DNA from: Cerioporus squamosus
Lineage: Eukaryota > Basidiomycota > Agaricomycetes > Polyporales > Polyporaceae
Assembly (NCBI GenBank): GCA_022592435.1
Contig: JABYQS010000117.1
Coordinates: 55,758-119,757, forward strand
DNA: 64,000 nucleotides
Direction of reading: 5' to 3'
A program made the position numbers and the translations under genes. Shown here piece after piece: positions 1 through 11,570 of this stretch; the first letter of the stretch is position 1; each line of letters begins with the position of its first letter. The notes below the pieces were generated by a model. The model was given only the letters and a program-made list of their open reading frames with translations, ran no database searches and had not been told where the DNA came from.

Positions 1-2
1 TT

Positions 3-606
3 GCCGAACTCGCAAAAGAGGTCGCTACTGTCAACGACATCAACACGATGGAGAGGGAGATACTGCGGTACGTCGACTGGAAGGTCAACATCCCCAACCA
101 CGTCGTGGAAGAATTCAGGCGGATGGTTGAGCGCGACTTCCGCGGCGCAGGACCATACCCTCCCTACCGATACGCCGCTCCGGGGGCCTCAGATGCCCCG
201 CTGCAGATACCGACCGCTATCTTGGCTGAGTCGCCCGTCTCGGGAGCTTTGACCACCAGGCCGGCACTATCCTCTGCGTTCCTCTCGTCCCAGCCGAAGG
301 TGTCATACCCTCCGAGTCGAGCCGAACTTCCGAGGTCGATGCGTATCGTAACAACTTCGGACAGTGCGCCGGACAATGCGACAAGTGCATCGCGCTCCAA
401 TGAGTATCACATTGCCATCTGCCGGGCCTCTCCGTGTTGCGACCTATCCGCCACCGCCACAGCCCGTGGTCGCAGCCCCGGTGGCCAACCCATACATGCG
501 GCAGACAGATCCGAGTCGGATGGCTACTCCCCCGCTCCTCAGCCACATCCAGCTCGGCTGTATGCCCTTCGGGCATGATGGTATCCACTCGGGCGGTAGA
601 CAATGA
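3..606 (+). CDS. PCL/PHO80-type cyclin, C-terminal part only
   Basis: The window opens inside a coding exon in frame 3. The first ~40 residues (AELAKEVATVNDINTMER..., then LRYVDWKVNI and RMVERDFRGAGPYPPY) match the end of the cyclin box of Pho80/Pcl1-2-like fungal cyclins, which activate Pho85-type kinases in cell-cycle and phosphate control. The 5' part lies outside the window. After the cyclin box the protein becomes Pro/Ser-rich with no recognisable domain, as is usual for the tails of this family. The frame of the box stays open to a stop at 576-578. A neighbouring frame that looks like a better tail (Pro-rich, ending at 604-606) suggests an unresolved intron or indel near 340-420. Family assignment is good; the 3' end is uncertain. 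Confidence 0.75.
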
Positions 607-1419
607 TTGGGTCGTGGTTTCGTCGGGCGGGCCCACGATACTGTGGTGATTCTCCTTGTGTCCTCTTTTCTGAGCTGCCACTCGCCGGCTTATGTCGTCT
701 CGTTGTCTCTACCACTATACTCAATACCCCACCCCTTTCCTTCCTTTCTGTCTCCTTGAGCCTGGTACTGATGAGCATCGGTACACTTACTGTACGTTCC
801 TTACCTGAGGTTATCTAGATCTGTTCCCTACTTACTCTGTTTTGATCTGCGTCCGGGGTACTATATCCATTCGTACAATATGTGAAACTGTCCCTCCTGC
901 TGGCGAACCCAGCCCAACTCGCCTGACGGACTCGCACACTGAGTACGGCTGCAGCCATGACAGCGCCTGTCGAAATGGACAGGTAACCAGCCTGGCTCGG
1001 GATCGAATAACCTCTGTGCCTAGTGCCAGATGTCTGGCCATGGTCATACATAGTCCTGAGCACAATCACTTACTCCCGGACATCCCTTGGGTCCGAGCAT
1101 CCGATGTTCTAATTGACGGCCGCCAAAACGTTGTCTCCCCTATTAGGCAGCCCACGATCCGACAATAGCCAAAACGTTAACGACGTCCGTCTGCATTGCG
1201 TCTAAGTATAGCGTCTAGGGAGGCAGCAACCACTATCAACCCTCTCATGCAACTCCTGGCACGTACGGGGACTCGGACAGCCTGCGTGAAGATGATGGCG
1301 TCCGCGTTTGCCCAGTAGTCGTGCGAGAGAATTTATCCGTGGACATGCCAGCGCAGAACATCCAGCGCAAAAGGTTCGATACATGATGATGCGATATCGG
1401 CGTAAGTACTACATGCGCA
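607..1419. other. Intergenic, no supported gene
   Basis: Only short overlapping ORFs without family resemblance. The interval lies between the cyclin 3' end and the outer edge of the left inverted-repeat arm. Confidence 0.6.
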
Positions 1420-1557
1420 AACCACACCCTTACATGAAACAAACGTGCTGGGGAGCAAAGGTATTCATCATGAGGTGACAGTGGCGAGAGAGAATGAACC
1501 CGACATCGACACCGGATAACTGAAGCGCGATTGCCGTGCTGCTGCACTCGAGTACGT

Positions 1558-4293
1558 TCAGTCGTGCTGCGGTCTCCCAGAAGACCGAGTGACACGTGCA
1601 GGACGTTTCGGGTTCGACTGTTGCTCGCGCTCATGCTCGTACTCCGTCACCGTGCGCTTTGAGCCCGTCGCCGGTCGAGACGTCGCAAGAACCCCCTCGG
1701 GAGCGTCGTTCTTGGGACGATAGTTCTTGGGCAGCTGATCTGGGACATGGTCCTGGGGCGGCCACAGCCGTTCCATCTCGTCGAGAAAGAACGAGGCGTA
1801 CAGGTCCTCAATAGCCTCGTGGCTGTCCAGCTGGGCAGCAAGGCTTTCCAGTCTTGCCCGCTCCTCAGGCGTCATCTTCGGCCGCGAAGTCTCTTGAAGG
1901 GCGGCAGCGACGGCGTGGGGCCGGAGCTGCTTGCGCTGCTTCATGCGAGCGAATTGGTCCGGGAGCAGTGCAGAGTCGTCAGCAGGTGCCTGGGTGGGTT
2001 TGTTCTCAGCGTCGCCACGGGGTGGTGAGGCTTTGGCCGGTTCATGGAGAGTGTAACGAGCACGGAAAAGTTGAAGGAGACTGGCGATCAAGTCGTTGAG
2101 GATGTGATCCTCCCGAGGGGGTGAGTCCCCAATAGCAGGAGGAGTGAAGCCCAGAGGAAGGCTGAAAGTGAGGGAACCGTAGCCCGGCACGAAGATGGCA
2201 CCCTTTACCATCGAGTCCCACTTCAGTTGTCCGCAGAAGTATTGGCTCTTGTTCTTGGGCACGAAGCCGTCGAAGAAGCTGTGCATAAAGCCGCCGACGT
2301 CCTCGTAGTTGTGACGGAGGTACTTCACCGCGTAGAACAGCAAAACGTGAAAGAATGCTTCGACCTCGTCTGGGATCCGGATCGGCTCGTCAGGGTTGTT
2401 GAGAGTGTAGGCGGACATGAACTGCCAGGTGCCCTGCGAGTGTGTGAGTCGTATGCAATGGTCAGGCGACGGTAATGCAGCACTCACAGTGCGGTCAGGC
2501 TGTCGAGCTGTATCCGGCGCGTTTGTACGCTTCGATAACTCCCAGTCTGTGAGGATCCCTACACGTTCCTGCACAAGCTTCCATCCACGACGCTTTCGCG
2601 AACGTAGATGAGCACATTGCCTGCACTGACATCACGGTGTATCACACCCTTCCTGTACGCCTGACCATGCGCTAGATCGATGCGATTAGATCATATCCTC
2701 GAACAACGTTTGGCAAAAACGCACCGACAATACAGAGAAATATGAGATAGACGAGCTCCGCGGCGTTCCGAAAATTGTCCATGGAGAGGCACACCTCTCG
2801 CACGACGATCCGATAGTGCCGGTGCGTCTTCAGCGGGCACTCAGTCTCTTTGTTCGGATGAAGAGCCTTCCAGACGTCCTGCGAGACCGTCTGCTGATTC
2901 CCGACATCGCCATGACACACGAGTGTCGGCACGCCCTCTACCCTCCCTCCAGGGGCCTCATCGTCGTTCAGGAACGCCAAAACGTCGCCCTCACGCTCGA
3001 TGCCATCGTGCGCAACCCGCCAGGCGTCCTTGAGATAGACGAACGGACCTTCCCGGTCGTTACAGTCGATGGCGACGTAGCAACGAGTGCCCCGGCCAGC
3101 GAGCTCGGACGACGAGAAATGAGGGCGGCCGACGAGGAAGTCGCGTCCGTCCATAGTGATCTTGCACCGGTCGCTCTTGTTGGCGATAGACTGCTCGAAC
3201 ATCTCACGCGCGTGCTTCCCAATCTCGTGGCCACTATCGAGGATGGGGTTCTTCGCACGCTTCTCCATGAGCTCGTCCTCCCACGTGTGAGAGCGGACGT
3301 AGGTCACGGTCGGATCGTGGCCGCGTTGAATCGCAGAGAGATGACAGTAGCGCCACAGGAACCGCCCGAGCTTGAGAGGTTCGGAACGGTAGTTGAACTT
3401 CTTCGTGACGACGACGCCAGAGTGGTCCCAATGGATGAGGCGGGCCATCTCTCCGAAGAGGACGACGGTGAAGAGGTGGGCGCGATGCTGGGTGGTGAAG
3501 ATGAGGGTAGCGTACGACATGATCTGCCCAGGTTGTCCTTGCGACGCTCCGCCGTGGGCTCGAAGTTCTGTGCGTCCTCGTCGAACGGGTCATCGGAGAC
3601 GGACTCAGGTTTGCACTCGAAGAGAACCTCGATCGCAGCCCAGTTCGCTCCGTCGTCCCTGTTTTGCGGAGCCGAGGCTTTCGGGTACAGTGCGAGATCG
3701 CACCGCTGCCGAGTCGCGTCGAGTGGGTCTACCTTGTTCGCGGTCACAACCACCTCGTAGCCGTCCTTGTACATGTTCCCAGCTTGCGCTCGATTATCGT
3801 CGTTGTCCGCGTCCTTCAACCATTGGTTCATTTTCGTTGCCTAGGGGTCTGGTCAGCTGCCAACCACCGAATAACCATTGCTCGTCGCTCACCCCAGTGT
3901 CCTTAGAGCTCTCTGGTTTGATGGGGCTCTTCCAAGTCCAGGAGGACAGGTTCTTCGGCTCTTTCTTGCCGGGAGGGGGCGGGATGTATCGGGTCATGAA
4001 GTCGTCGTAGTCGACCATGCACGTCTTGCCGTACATGCTGATCCTCTTGCCTTCCCGAAGTGCCTTGGCGAGAATCTTCCGGGTCGCGGCGTACTGCGTA
4101 GAGCTATAGAGCGAGTTGGGGCGGATGGGACTGGCCTTCGGCAGGGAGCCTGCTACCGGGGGTGTAGTATTAGGCGGAGTAGTGGGTGGTGGAAGCTCGG
4201 TGGTCGAAGGAGGTGGTGTCGACGGGCAGCGGACGGAGGTGACGTCGACGAGGAAGGGTCTGTCGAGGACGAGGTGGTCGGTGGTTCAGCCAT
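1558..4293 (-). pseudogene. FunK1-type protein kinase, copy A, frameshifted
   Basis: The layout equals intact copy B: Pro/Ser-rich start, N-terminal FunK1 region, kinase motifs (VIHRDVSAGNVLI and LTDWELS, the HRD-like and DFG-like sites), then the C-lobe and a basic tail. Introns sit at the same places. Three one-base losses against copy B break the frame: one C in a C4 run of exon 1 (complement of 4224-4226), one C of CTCGGG near 3529-3531, and one G of GGG at 2581-2582. Otherwise the reading frames are long and well kept. This is therefore either a young pseudogene or an intact gene with assembly errors; two of the three losses are in homopolymers. The substrate is unknown for this family. 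Confidence 0.8.
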
Positions 4294-4368
4294 CGTGGTA
4301 GTGGTGGTGGGGGAAGAGACACGTACCGATTGGCGCGCAACTCGAGTTGATTTATGTGCGACCACCTG

Positions 4369-4483
4369 CTATTGTTGCACGGATCCGGTTATCTAATCAC
4401 GAGACTAACGGGCCTGCAAGTCGTGGTGGTGGTTAGGACAAAGTCAACGGTCAATAGGCGCTCCGTCGCGTGCAGTGCACGTG
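4369..4483 (-). promoter_or_regulatory. Conserved FunK1 upstream block, copy A
   Basis: On the minus strand this contains CACGTG (4478-4483), a GCGCCTATTGAC segment, TTTGTCCTAACCACC, TCGTGATTAGATAAC and CCGTGCAACAAT, in that order and about 75-185 nt before the ATG at 4293. The same order occurs before all four FunK1 copies. AGATAA fits a GATA-factor site and CACGTG a bHLH E-box; function is inferred. Confidence 0.6.
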
Positions 4484-5276
4484 GGCGTGTATGCGCGCGC
4501 CACAAAGGGCCTCAAGCAAGTTCCGAGCCTTCCAGCTTCAAGCTTCAAGCTTCGAACCTCAGCGACAGTTCCTCGATATGACGACACGACCCAGACATCA
4601 GCGTGGCCGGAGGCTTAAGATCCTTCGACGAGTCCCTGAACTCGAGAAACTGAAGCTGAGATTCTCAGCGTGGTGACTCCTGCGCAGCACTCGGAGGCTG
4701 CTCAAGGCTCGGGAGTCTGAGCCGGCGGCGACGACACCGAGGCGCGAGCCAACCCTCTCACACAACTCTTTGTGGACGACACGGCACGGTTGCTAATTTA
4801 CCTCCCATCTAAGTACACCATTTTCAGCATAACAGTTAAAACCACGCGGGCTCAACGTCAATGCTTTCGACGGCTTTACTGCGACAGTTCAACGTTCTCC
4901 AGATTTGTATGGCGTCGCAGTCGTTGGATAAGTGAGCGCACCCAGGATAACGTACAGTTCAGGCAACTAAAGGGGCGTCTCCTCTAGGAACCCACTGCAC
5001 AGGCAACTTGTGCGCTGGCGACAAGAATCCAATGGCAGGTGCCCGCGACTCCCGACTCGTCGCAATCAGGCCGCACTCTGCCGCACTGCAAGTTCGGCGG
5101 TCCGCGACAATTCGCGGAGCACATGAGTCATACACCAGCGGCTCATTGTTCCACTGTACACCAGTGTACAACACGCTGCCTCGAAACATACAATGCATCC
5201 GCAGTATCCGAGTCCCTCCCTCTACTAAGCTTACTCACTGCGGGCGACGTCGAGATTCCCACCGGCGACCGCCATC

Positions 5277-5572
5277 CTAGATAGCCGCGAACCGTCTGCT
5301 CCTCCAGATGGACATGGAACGCGACGGGACATGTCCCGAGAGCGAGAGGTAGGGCTGGAACCCATTGAGATCGTCCTCCGACGGGAATGGCGCGTAGTCG
5401 CTCGTGCAAGGAGCAGGCTTGCCAGTGCGCTCCTCCCACGGAGACGTCGTAGTGACTAGAGTGCCGCTCAGCCAACAGGTGAGGTTGAAGACATGCGGCG
5501 CTACTTACCGGTGTCTACATCGTATCCATAGATGATGGCGAACGCCGCTTTGAGGAAACTTGTGAGCGACAT
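5277..5572 (-). CDS. Small two-exon protein (80 aa), left-arm copy
   Basis: Model: exons 5572-5509 and 5455-5277, with a 53-nt GTAAGT...CTAG intron. The protein starts MSLTSFLKAAFAIIYGYDVD and has a short hydrophobic stretch (LKAAFAIIYGY) near the N-terminus, then a polar Pro/Ser-rich tail. I do not recognise a family. The right-arm copy (11275-11570) keeps the same start, splice sites, frame and stop, with three amino-acid differences and a few silent ones. It could also be the 5' exon of a larger, now lost gene. It lies upstream of FunK1 on the same strand. Confidence 0.45.
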
Positions 5573-5594
5573 GGTGGTGAGTGGCTCCGAGTCT

Positions 5595-6089
5595 TCACTG
5601 TGTTGGACATCGCTGACGGCGGCACCCTCCCGTACATGTCCTCCAGATCAGACTGTTCTTCGTCAGTCTTGGGTGTTTCCAGTGGCTGGGAATTGCGCCT
5701 CGAGGAGGAAAGTTCCATGCAGCGAAGTCGGTGACGATCTTGTAGTCCGTGGGGCCCGTCGTGAGGTGCAGATAGTAGTTGCCAGCGGCGGGCAAGATGG
5801 TAGTGGCGGTGGGGATGCGGTCGTTGCCAGCGAGGTCAGCGGTCAGATGGCCTGATTGATTGTTGGTGATGACGTGACAGGCGTCCAGGACGAGACGATG
5901 GTTGACACCACCCTTCTCGGATTCGGGGACAGCGGGTTCGGAGGAACCAGCGGGCTCGGGAGGTATAGTGGCGGCATCATAAGCAGGAAAAACGAACAAA
6001 ACGCGATCGTCACCGTATCCTGGATGAAGGATCGTAACCTTGCCATACAAGGGTATTCTTTCGCGCTTGAGCTTGGGTCTGGGTTCCAT
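5595..6089 (-). pseudogene. N-terminal fragment resembling fungal HNH-nuclease-domain proteins
   Basis: An open frame from ATG 6089 encodes a region with YGKVTILHPGYGDDRVLFVF, LVLDACHVITNNQSGHL and YKIVTDFAAWNFP. This pattern resembles the N-terminal region found before HNH domains in many Agaricomycete hypothetical proteins. The part that would carry the HNH motif is absent: homology stops near 5640 and the frame ends at 5595-5597, just outside the inner edge of the repeat arm (5588). It looks like a gene cut off by the event that placed the arm here. The family call comes from memory of the pattern. Confidence 0.45.
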
Positions 6090-6279
6090 CGGCAGGTGGT
6101 TATGTGCGTCGTCAGTAAGTTGTAATAACTTACGTACTACTTACTTAGTACGTGCGGCTTGGGTTAGACGCCTGACAAGCTGAACCGGTTCAACTTCAAA
6201 TCCGCGAATCTGATTCTGGCTCTCCTTCGCGTCTTCTCCTCATACCACCACCACCACCCTCCACCTCCTCCCCTCAAGC

Positions 6280-8452
6280 ATGGCGTTCGGCCTCACAATG
6301 GGAACGGATCGCGCGACGGCGCTGCAGAGCCAGATTGAGAGCGAGTTGGTCAACCGCGGTCTCGGTACGGAGCCAGGTAAGCATCGAGTCTGCTCGGACG
6401 ATCCTCCAAGACTGAGGCCCGCACACAAGACTCTGTCATGGCCGAGTATGTCACCATCATGATTATAAACAACAAGACTCCAGGTGAGCCACTCTTCATT
6501 GACGAGGAGCAGGCGCAGGGGTGTTGCACTTCCCGCGCCTGGAGCAAGGCAGAATGTGCTGACAGTTATCACGCCCACAGCGCAGATCAAGGCGGAGCTG
6601 GTCGATCGTGAGCATCTTTCTTGTAGAAGTTCATATGTAATACTGAAGCACTCGTGACGTCGCTAGTGGTCAACAACGAAGGAGGTACGTCGCAGCCACG
6701 TCTGCTACCTGCGTACGTCAACTCATGAACACCCAGACATCAGCGGCTTTGTCGACTGGTTGTTCGAAGAAGCAAGCAAGGGCGCGCCGGAGGCAGAAGT
6801 GCCCGTCGCAGCCGAGCCCTCGTCCTCTTCCCAACCCCCACGCGACTCTCCGCCTCACCAGGCGGCAGACAACCGTCGACTACCGAATGGTCCTCGCACA
6901 GGCGCACCGCTGTATCAACAAGCTATTCACCAAGCCATCCCTACCACCTCTCCCACCAGCCAGAAGCGCACCGCGTCTGCTCGCTCACCGTCTCCAGCCG
7001 GGCACCCGCCAGCGAAGTCGAGACGCACGGACCTTCCCACTGGCCCCCGCGCCATGCAGCGTGACCGCGACCGCGAAGGACACGGACAACGGAGCCTGCT
7101 GGACCGCATGGGCCCACGGGGCGGACACGCCCCACCCTTCAACCCCCACGACGACGTCCAGGCGCGCATCGACAGCATCACGAACGGCTCCCCGGACCCG
7201 AACATGATGATGATGAACGGCGGCTTCCCGATGAACGGCATGGGCGGGATGGACATGGCTGCGATGAGCATGGCGAACCCGATGATGCTGCAGGAGCTCA
7301 TGATGAACCAGATGGCCATGATGTCGCAACTCGCGGGCGCTATAGGCATGATGAATCCTGCAACCGGACAGTTCTTGAACCACGGTGGCTTTCCGATGCA
7401 GCCTGGCGTGGACATGAACCAGCAACTCAACGGCATGAACAGTGGGATGGGTCAGGGAGGTGGCGATGGGAATGGGCGTGGGCGAGGCAGAGGGCGAGGT
7501 GGAAGTATTCGAGGCGCAGGGCGGGGCCGTGGAGGACATCTAGGCCACCATTCGACGACGGACGCGCCGGCTGCTGAGTCTGCACAAGCAGCTGCGACTT
7601 CTGCTTCCGTGTTCCAACCTGTCGCAGCAATACCGACATCAGCGTCCGCCCCTGCTATCGTCGCTCCTACTCCCCTCACCCCGTCTTCTTCCACGGGCTC
7701 GGCTCGCCCGGGTTTCGTTGCTCCAGAGCGTCCGCAGTCGCCTACGCTATGCAAGTTCGGCACCAAATGCTCAAACCCCATTTGCCGGTATTCCCACCCA
7801 TCCCCGGTTGCGACCGCAGCGAGCGGTGTTGTCCTCAGTACCGAGGCTTGCGAGAAGGGCAAAGACTGCAAGGATAAGGATTGCGTCAAGTCGCATGTCA
7901 GCCCTGCTGTGCTCAACCCCAATGGTGCGTTCCTATTCCGTTATGCCTCACGACCACTTCCTCACACGTCGTACAGCCGAAGTACCCAAACCCACGACGT
8001 ACATCCCCCCTTCCGCGTCCGCTCCTGCAACACAAAATGCAGTGCCTTGCCGATTCGGCGCTGCCTGCACTCGTCCTGGTTGCTCATTTGCTCATCCCCG
8101 CCCTGCTGCCACTCACACCGTCCCGTGCAAGTTTGGCGCCGGTTGCACGCGCGCTACATGCCAATACCAGCATCCTCCCGGCCGCGTGCTTCCTACCACG
8201 TTCCACCGCGGTTTGTCGACCACGGGCGGGATCGTCAGCGTGCCGAACCCGGAGACAGGCTCGATGGGCGGCCCAAGCCACCACAAGAGCGTCACCTTCA
8301 AGCGGCCGGACGGGACGCCGACGACGGCCGCAGAACTTGAGAGGAAGGTGAAGGAGATGGAGGAGCGGAAGAACGAGGCGCAGAAGGCGATCGCACAGGC
8401 GCAGGCGGGCAAGAAGGAGGACCCGTCGCCGGCTGTGCCCATCTCTGCATGA
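6280..8452 (+). CDS. Nab2/ZC3H14-like CCCH zinc-finger poly(A) RNA-binding protein
   Basis: Model (619 aa): exons 6280-6376, 6430-6483, 6581-6607, 6667-6684, 6737-7924 and 7977-8452. Exon 4 has only 18 nt. The N-terminus (VMAEYVTIMIINNKTP...LVNNEGDISGFVDWLFEEAS) is the PWI-like helical domain of Nab2. A Met/Gly-rich middle and an RGRGRG segment follow, then Cys-rich fingers of the Nab2 spacing CX5CX4CX3H: CKFGTKCSNPICRYSH, CEKGKDCKDKDCVKSH, CRFGAACTRPGCSFAH and CKFGAGCTRATCQYQH. A charged coiled helix closes the protein. The family binds poly(A) and acts in nuclear mRNA export and tail-length control. The gene sits in the unique core between the arms of inverted repeat 1. Confidence 0.9.
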
Positions 8453-9540
8453 CCGTGTCCTTGTTCATCGTCATTTGTGCGTCCCCAAATATTCGGATCT
8501 CATCCGTCGTTGTCTCACGGACGACACTAGATGTTTCGTATCTGAGAATGTAGTACTTTACTTGTCCATCTGTCACGAATAGTCGTAGGGCTCTGCTTCA
8601 TCCCTATTCTGTGTTCCGAGATACTCCCCTCCCCGCATCGCCTTTTGCACTTGGAGGCTCGGCTACAATCGCAGCGTTTGCGCACGGCATACATCAGCCG
8701 TCGTGCGCACGACTCGTTGACCATCCAAACATATTTAGTGGCTAGGCAGCAGCCAGCGTTGCGCTCAACGGTTTCCGGCAAATGACCTTGGTTGACGTCA
8801 TCCCAGAAGTACAGCTGTTTGCAGAGGTCGTGGCCAGACGCTGGTTGCACAGCACGCGTTGTGCACGGAAAATTAAGAAATTCAAGATATCTGAACGACT
8901 TGTTCGCATGTCCTCTCTGCCTGAGGCGACTATGCGAGGCGTGTACAGCCCATACGAGTATTTACGAAGCGTTACGATGAGGAAAACTGGGGACTCTGAG
9001 CGAGTATCGCGCTGTCGTTTATGGGCGCTTACTATCGACCCCAGGGCCTGTGGACATTCTCCATCCTCACACGTTGAGAGCTTTTGCAGCACCTTTGAAA
9101 GCATCTCAACATATTTCTATGGTATATAGCCATGCCTGGTGTAAGTTTGGTACAGTGGGAGGGGGTAGAAATGTCCTAAATGGACCTGCGGATGAGTAGT
9201 GACCTGGCATTGCTATCTCCGCATTCTGGGTACGCAAGGACTCAGGCGCAGGCCGGGGATGCATACTATGGCATGATGGGATGTTGTAGCATGTGTCTAC
9301 TGGTGTTGTTGAGCAGCGGACGGATTTCCGGTATTTCTTGAATTTCCCGCGTCAAAAGTGTCTGCGCGTCAGTCGGAGTTGGGCGGACACGACTTCTGCA
9401 AACAGCTGTAAGTTGATCGCGCAACTGTTTTCCACGACATGAGTAAGCCATGTAGACCTTGGGAACTGTGACTTATCAATAACAGAGCGGCCAGAGGGAC
9501 CACCACCTGTACCTATCTACTTCATTCACTGCGACACAGC
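8453..9540. other. Intergenic, no supported gene
   Basis: Holds the 3' flank of the CCCH gene and the upstream region of the GST gene. No ORF with family resemblance, RNA gene or long repeat was seen. Confidence 0.6.
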
Positions 9541-10487
9541 ATGGGCCTCCCGGATGAGCATATCCATCCGCACGCGACGGGACAGGCGGCGAAGACGGTA
9601 GAGAAGCACCAAGAGCCGCAGGAGCTGGTGTTCTATGCGGGCTGGGTGAGATGTCGACGCTCCGTAAGGAGGTTGAGAGCGTATGCCTCTAACACCATCG
9701 TGATGGCCCCAGTTCTGCCCGTACGTCCAGCGCAGCTGGATCACGCTTGAGGAGAAGGGCATTCCATACCAATACAAGGAAGTGAACCCTTACAAGAAAG
9801 AGAAGCATTTCCTCGGTACGCGGCGCGATTCCTGTCAGCGACGTGCGTCCGATTCCTAACCATCGCACTCGCAGACATCAACCCGAAGGGGCTCGTCCCC
9901 GCCATCGAATACAAGGGCAAGGCCATGTACGAGTCGCTTATCCTGTGCGAGTTCTTCGAGGACGCGTTCCCCCAGCACGCGCCGCACGTCCTCCCGAAGG
10001 ACCCGTTCGACCGCGCGTACGTCCGCCTCTGGACCGCGCACGTCGATAAGCAGGTCGTGCCTGCGTTCATGCGCACCATCCTCGCGCAGGAGGCGGACAA
10101 GCAGCAGGCGAACCTCGAGGAGTTCTACAAGGCGCTCCGCACGCTCTGCGAGAAGGTCAAGGGCCCGTACTTCTTCGGGGATGAGTTCACGCTCGTCGAC
10201 GTCGCGCTCGCGCCGTGGGTCGTCCGCGACTACATCTTGAAGGAGAATCGCGGGTACGACAGGGACGCGGTCGGCAACGGATGGAAGGAGTATGCGGAGA
10301 AGCTGGAGACGCGTGCGAGCGTGCTCCAAACGCAAAGTGTACGTCGGAATGAGAGACGTCGGTGTTGCTTCGGTGCTGATGGCGTGCGCAGGACAAGGAG
10401 CACTACGCGGAGATATATGCCAGGTATCTCCGCAACGAGGCACAGAGCGAGGCGGCCAAGGCTATTCGCGCTGGGAGGCCGTTCTGA
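9541..10487 (+). CDS. Glutathione S-transferase, omega-like
   Basis: Model (255 aa): exons 9541-9645, 9713-9815, 9875-10338 and 10392-10487. The N-terminal thioredoxin-like domain starts with FYAGWFCPYVQRSWITLEEK, where the Cys of FCPYVQR is the omega-type catalytic residue. NPKGLVPAIEYKGKAMYESL holds the cis-Pro and the glutathione-contact E-S pair. The helical C-terminal domain includes FFGDEFTLVDVALAPWV, the GST N-capping region. Omega-class enzymes act as thioltransferases or dehydroascorbate reductases in the cytosol, and fungi have expanded them. Substrate is not deducible. It is the last gene of the core enclosed by inverted repeat 1. Confidence 0.9.
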
Positions 10488-11261
10488 GTACCTCTGAGGA
10501 TGAATGAAACAAGAAGACGGATATACCAGTGCCCTTGTAAGAATGAGTGGTTCCTGGCCACGAGTAGTGGTCAGGTCTTGAGGAGTGTTACATATACATG
10601 TACGATAGAATACAATTGGCGCACCCCAAATATTTGTTACATATTCCTCGCGACGAATCATATCTCATCGTATTGAGTTGGATCCAGCGGCGATCTCATC
10701 TTCTGTAGACCTATAGCTAGGCTCTGTCTCTTGATATTTCGCTCACGCATCAGGAAAACCTCCCCCTGCCATTAGGTACTAAATGGCGCAAATTCGCAAA
10801 CCGCCCTGCCAAAGGTTCCTAAATATCGACATAGTTTCTATATTGTCTGCTCAGCCAGCTACTCCAAGCTACACGATACTTAGTAGGCAACCGTAACATG
10901 TTGCCCATGAATCCGATACGGTGTGCTATTGTCGCATGTAGTGCTGCCTATAGAGAAGAAGCGAGAAGTCCCGCGAGGTGCGTATATACCACGGAATGGG
11001 CGACAACAAGATTCAGAAGTTGATATATCCCGCACGACAGAAGGGACCCCCGAGTTTGAATAGTACGACCGCTCAACGACAATGACCATCAACACGCGCC
11101 TGCCACACCGAATCCACTGGCCTTCACAACATGCCCCGGGTACGTTCTTTATGACAGGTGGCACAAAGACCTTTGTCCCCGCTGCCACAGATATAGCACC
11201 ATGAGCGTCCTTACTCGGACTTTCATCCAACAAGAGCCTCTGAATCCCCAGCAACGACTGA
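10488..11261. other. Intergenic up to inner edge of right arm
   Basis: No convincing gene. A short plus-strand ORF from ATG 11090 (about 39 codons) has no recognisable family. The right arm begins at 11262. Confidence 0.55.
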
Positions 11262-11274
11262 GCCACTCACCACC

Positions 11275-11570
11275 ATGTCGCTCACAAGTTTTCTCAAAGC
11301 GGCGTTCGCCATCATCTATGGATACGATGTAGACACCGGTAAGTAGCGCCGCATGTCTTCAACCTCACCTGTTGGCTGAGCCGCACTCTAGTCACTACAA
11401 CGTCTCCGTGGGAGGAGCGCACTGGCAAGCCTGCTCCTTGCACGAGCGACTACGCGCCATTCCCGTCGGAGGACGATTTCAATGGGTTCCAGCCCTACCT
11501 CTCGCTCTCGGGACATGTCCCGTCGCGTTCCTTGTCCATCTGGAGCAGCAGACGGTTCGCGGCTATCTAG
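11275..11570 (+). CDS. Small two-exon protein (80 aa), right-arm copy
   Basis: Model: exons 11275-11338 and 11392-11570, total 243 nt including the stop. Same start, intron and stop as 5277-5572. The tail reads TSPWEERTGKPAP, PFPSEDDFNGFQPYLSL and so on; no domain is recognised. After the stop the arm continues as conserved but apparently non-coding DNA to the FunK1 promoter. Expression evidence is needed to decide whether this is a gene. Confidence 0.45.

Larger units (their letters stand above)
1420..5590 (-). repeat. Left arm of inverted repeat 1
   Basis: This segment matches 11262-15440 in opposite orientation. From about 2785 to 5588 the two arms are almost identical, including introns, promoter and non-coding DNA. 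From 2785 out to 1420 only the coding pattern and scattered blocks match. The inner edge is sharp: the arms share the 18 nt before the small-ORF start codon (5572 here, 11275 on the right) and then diverge. The arm holds a broken FunK1 gene and an 80-aa two-exon ORF. Confidence 0.9.
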
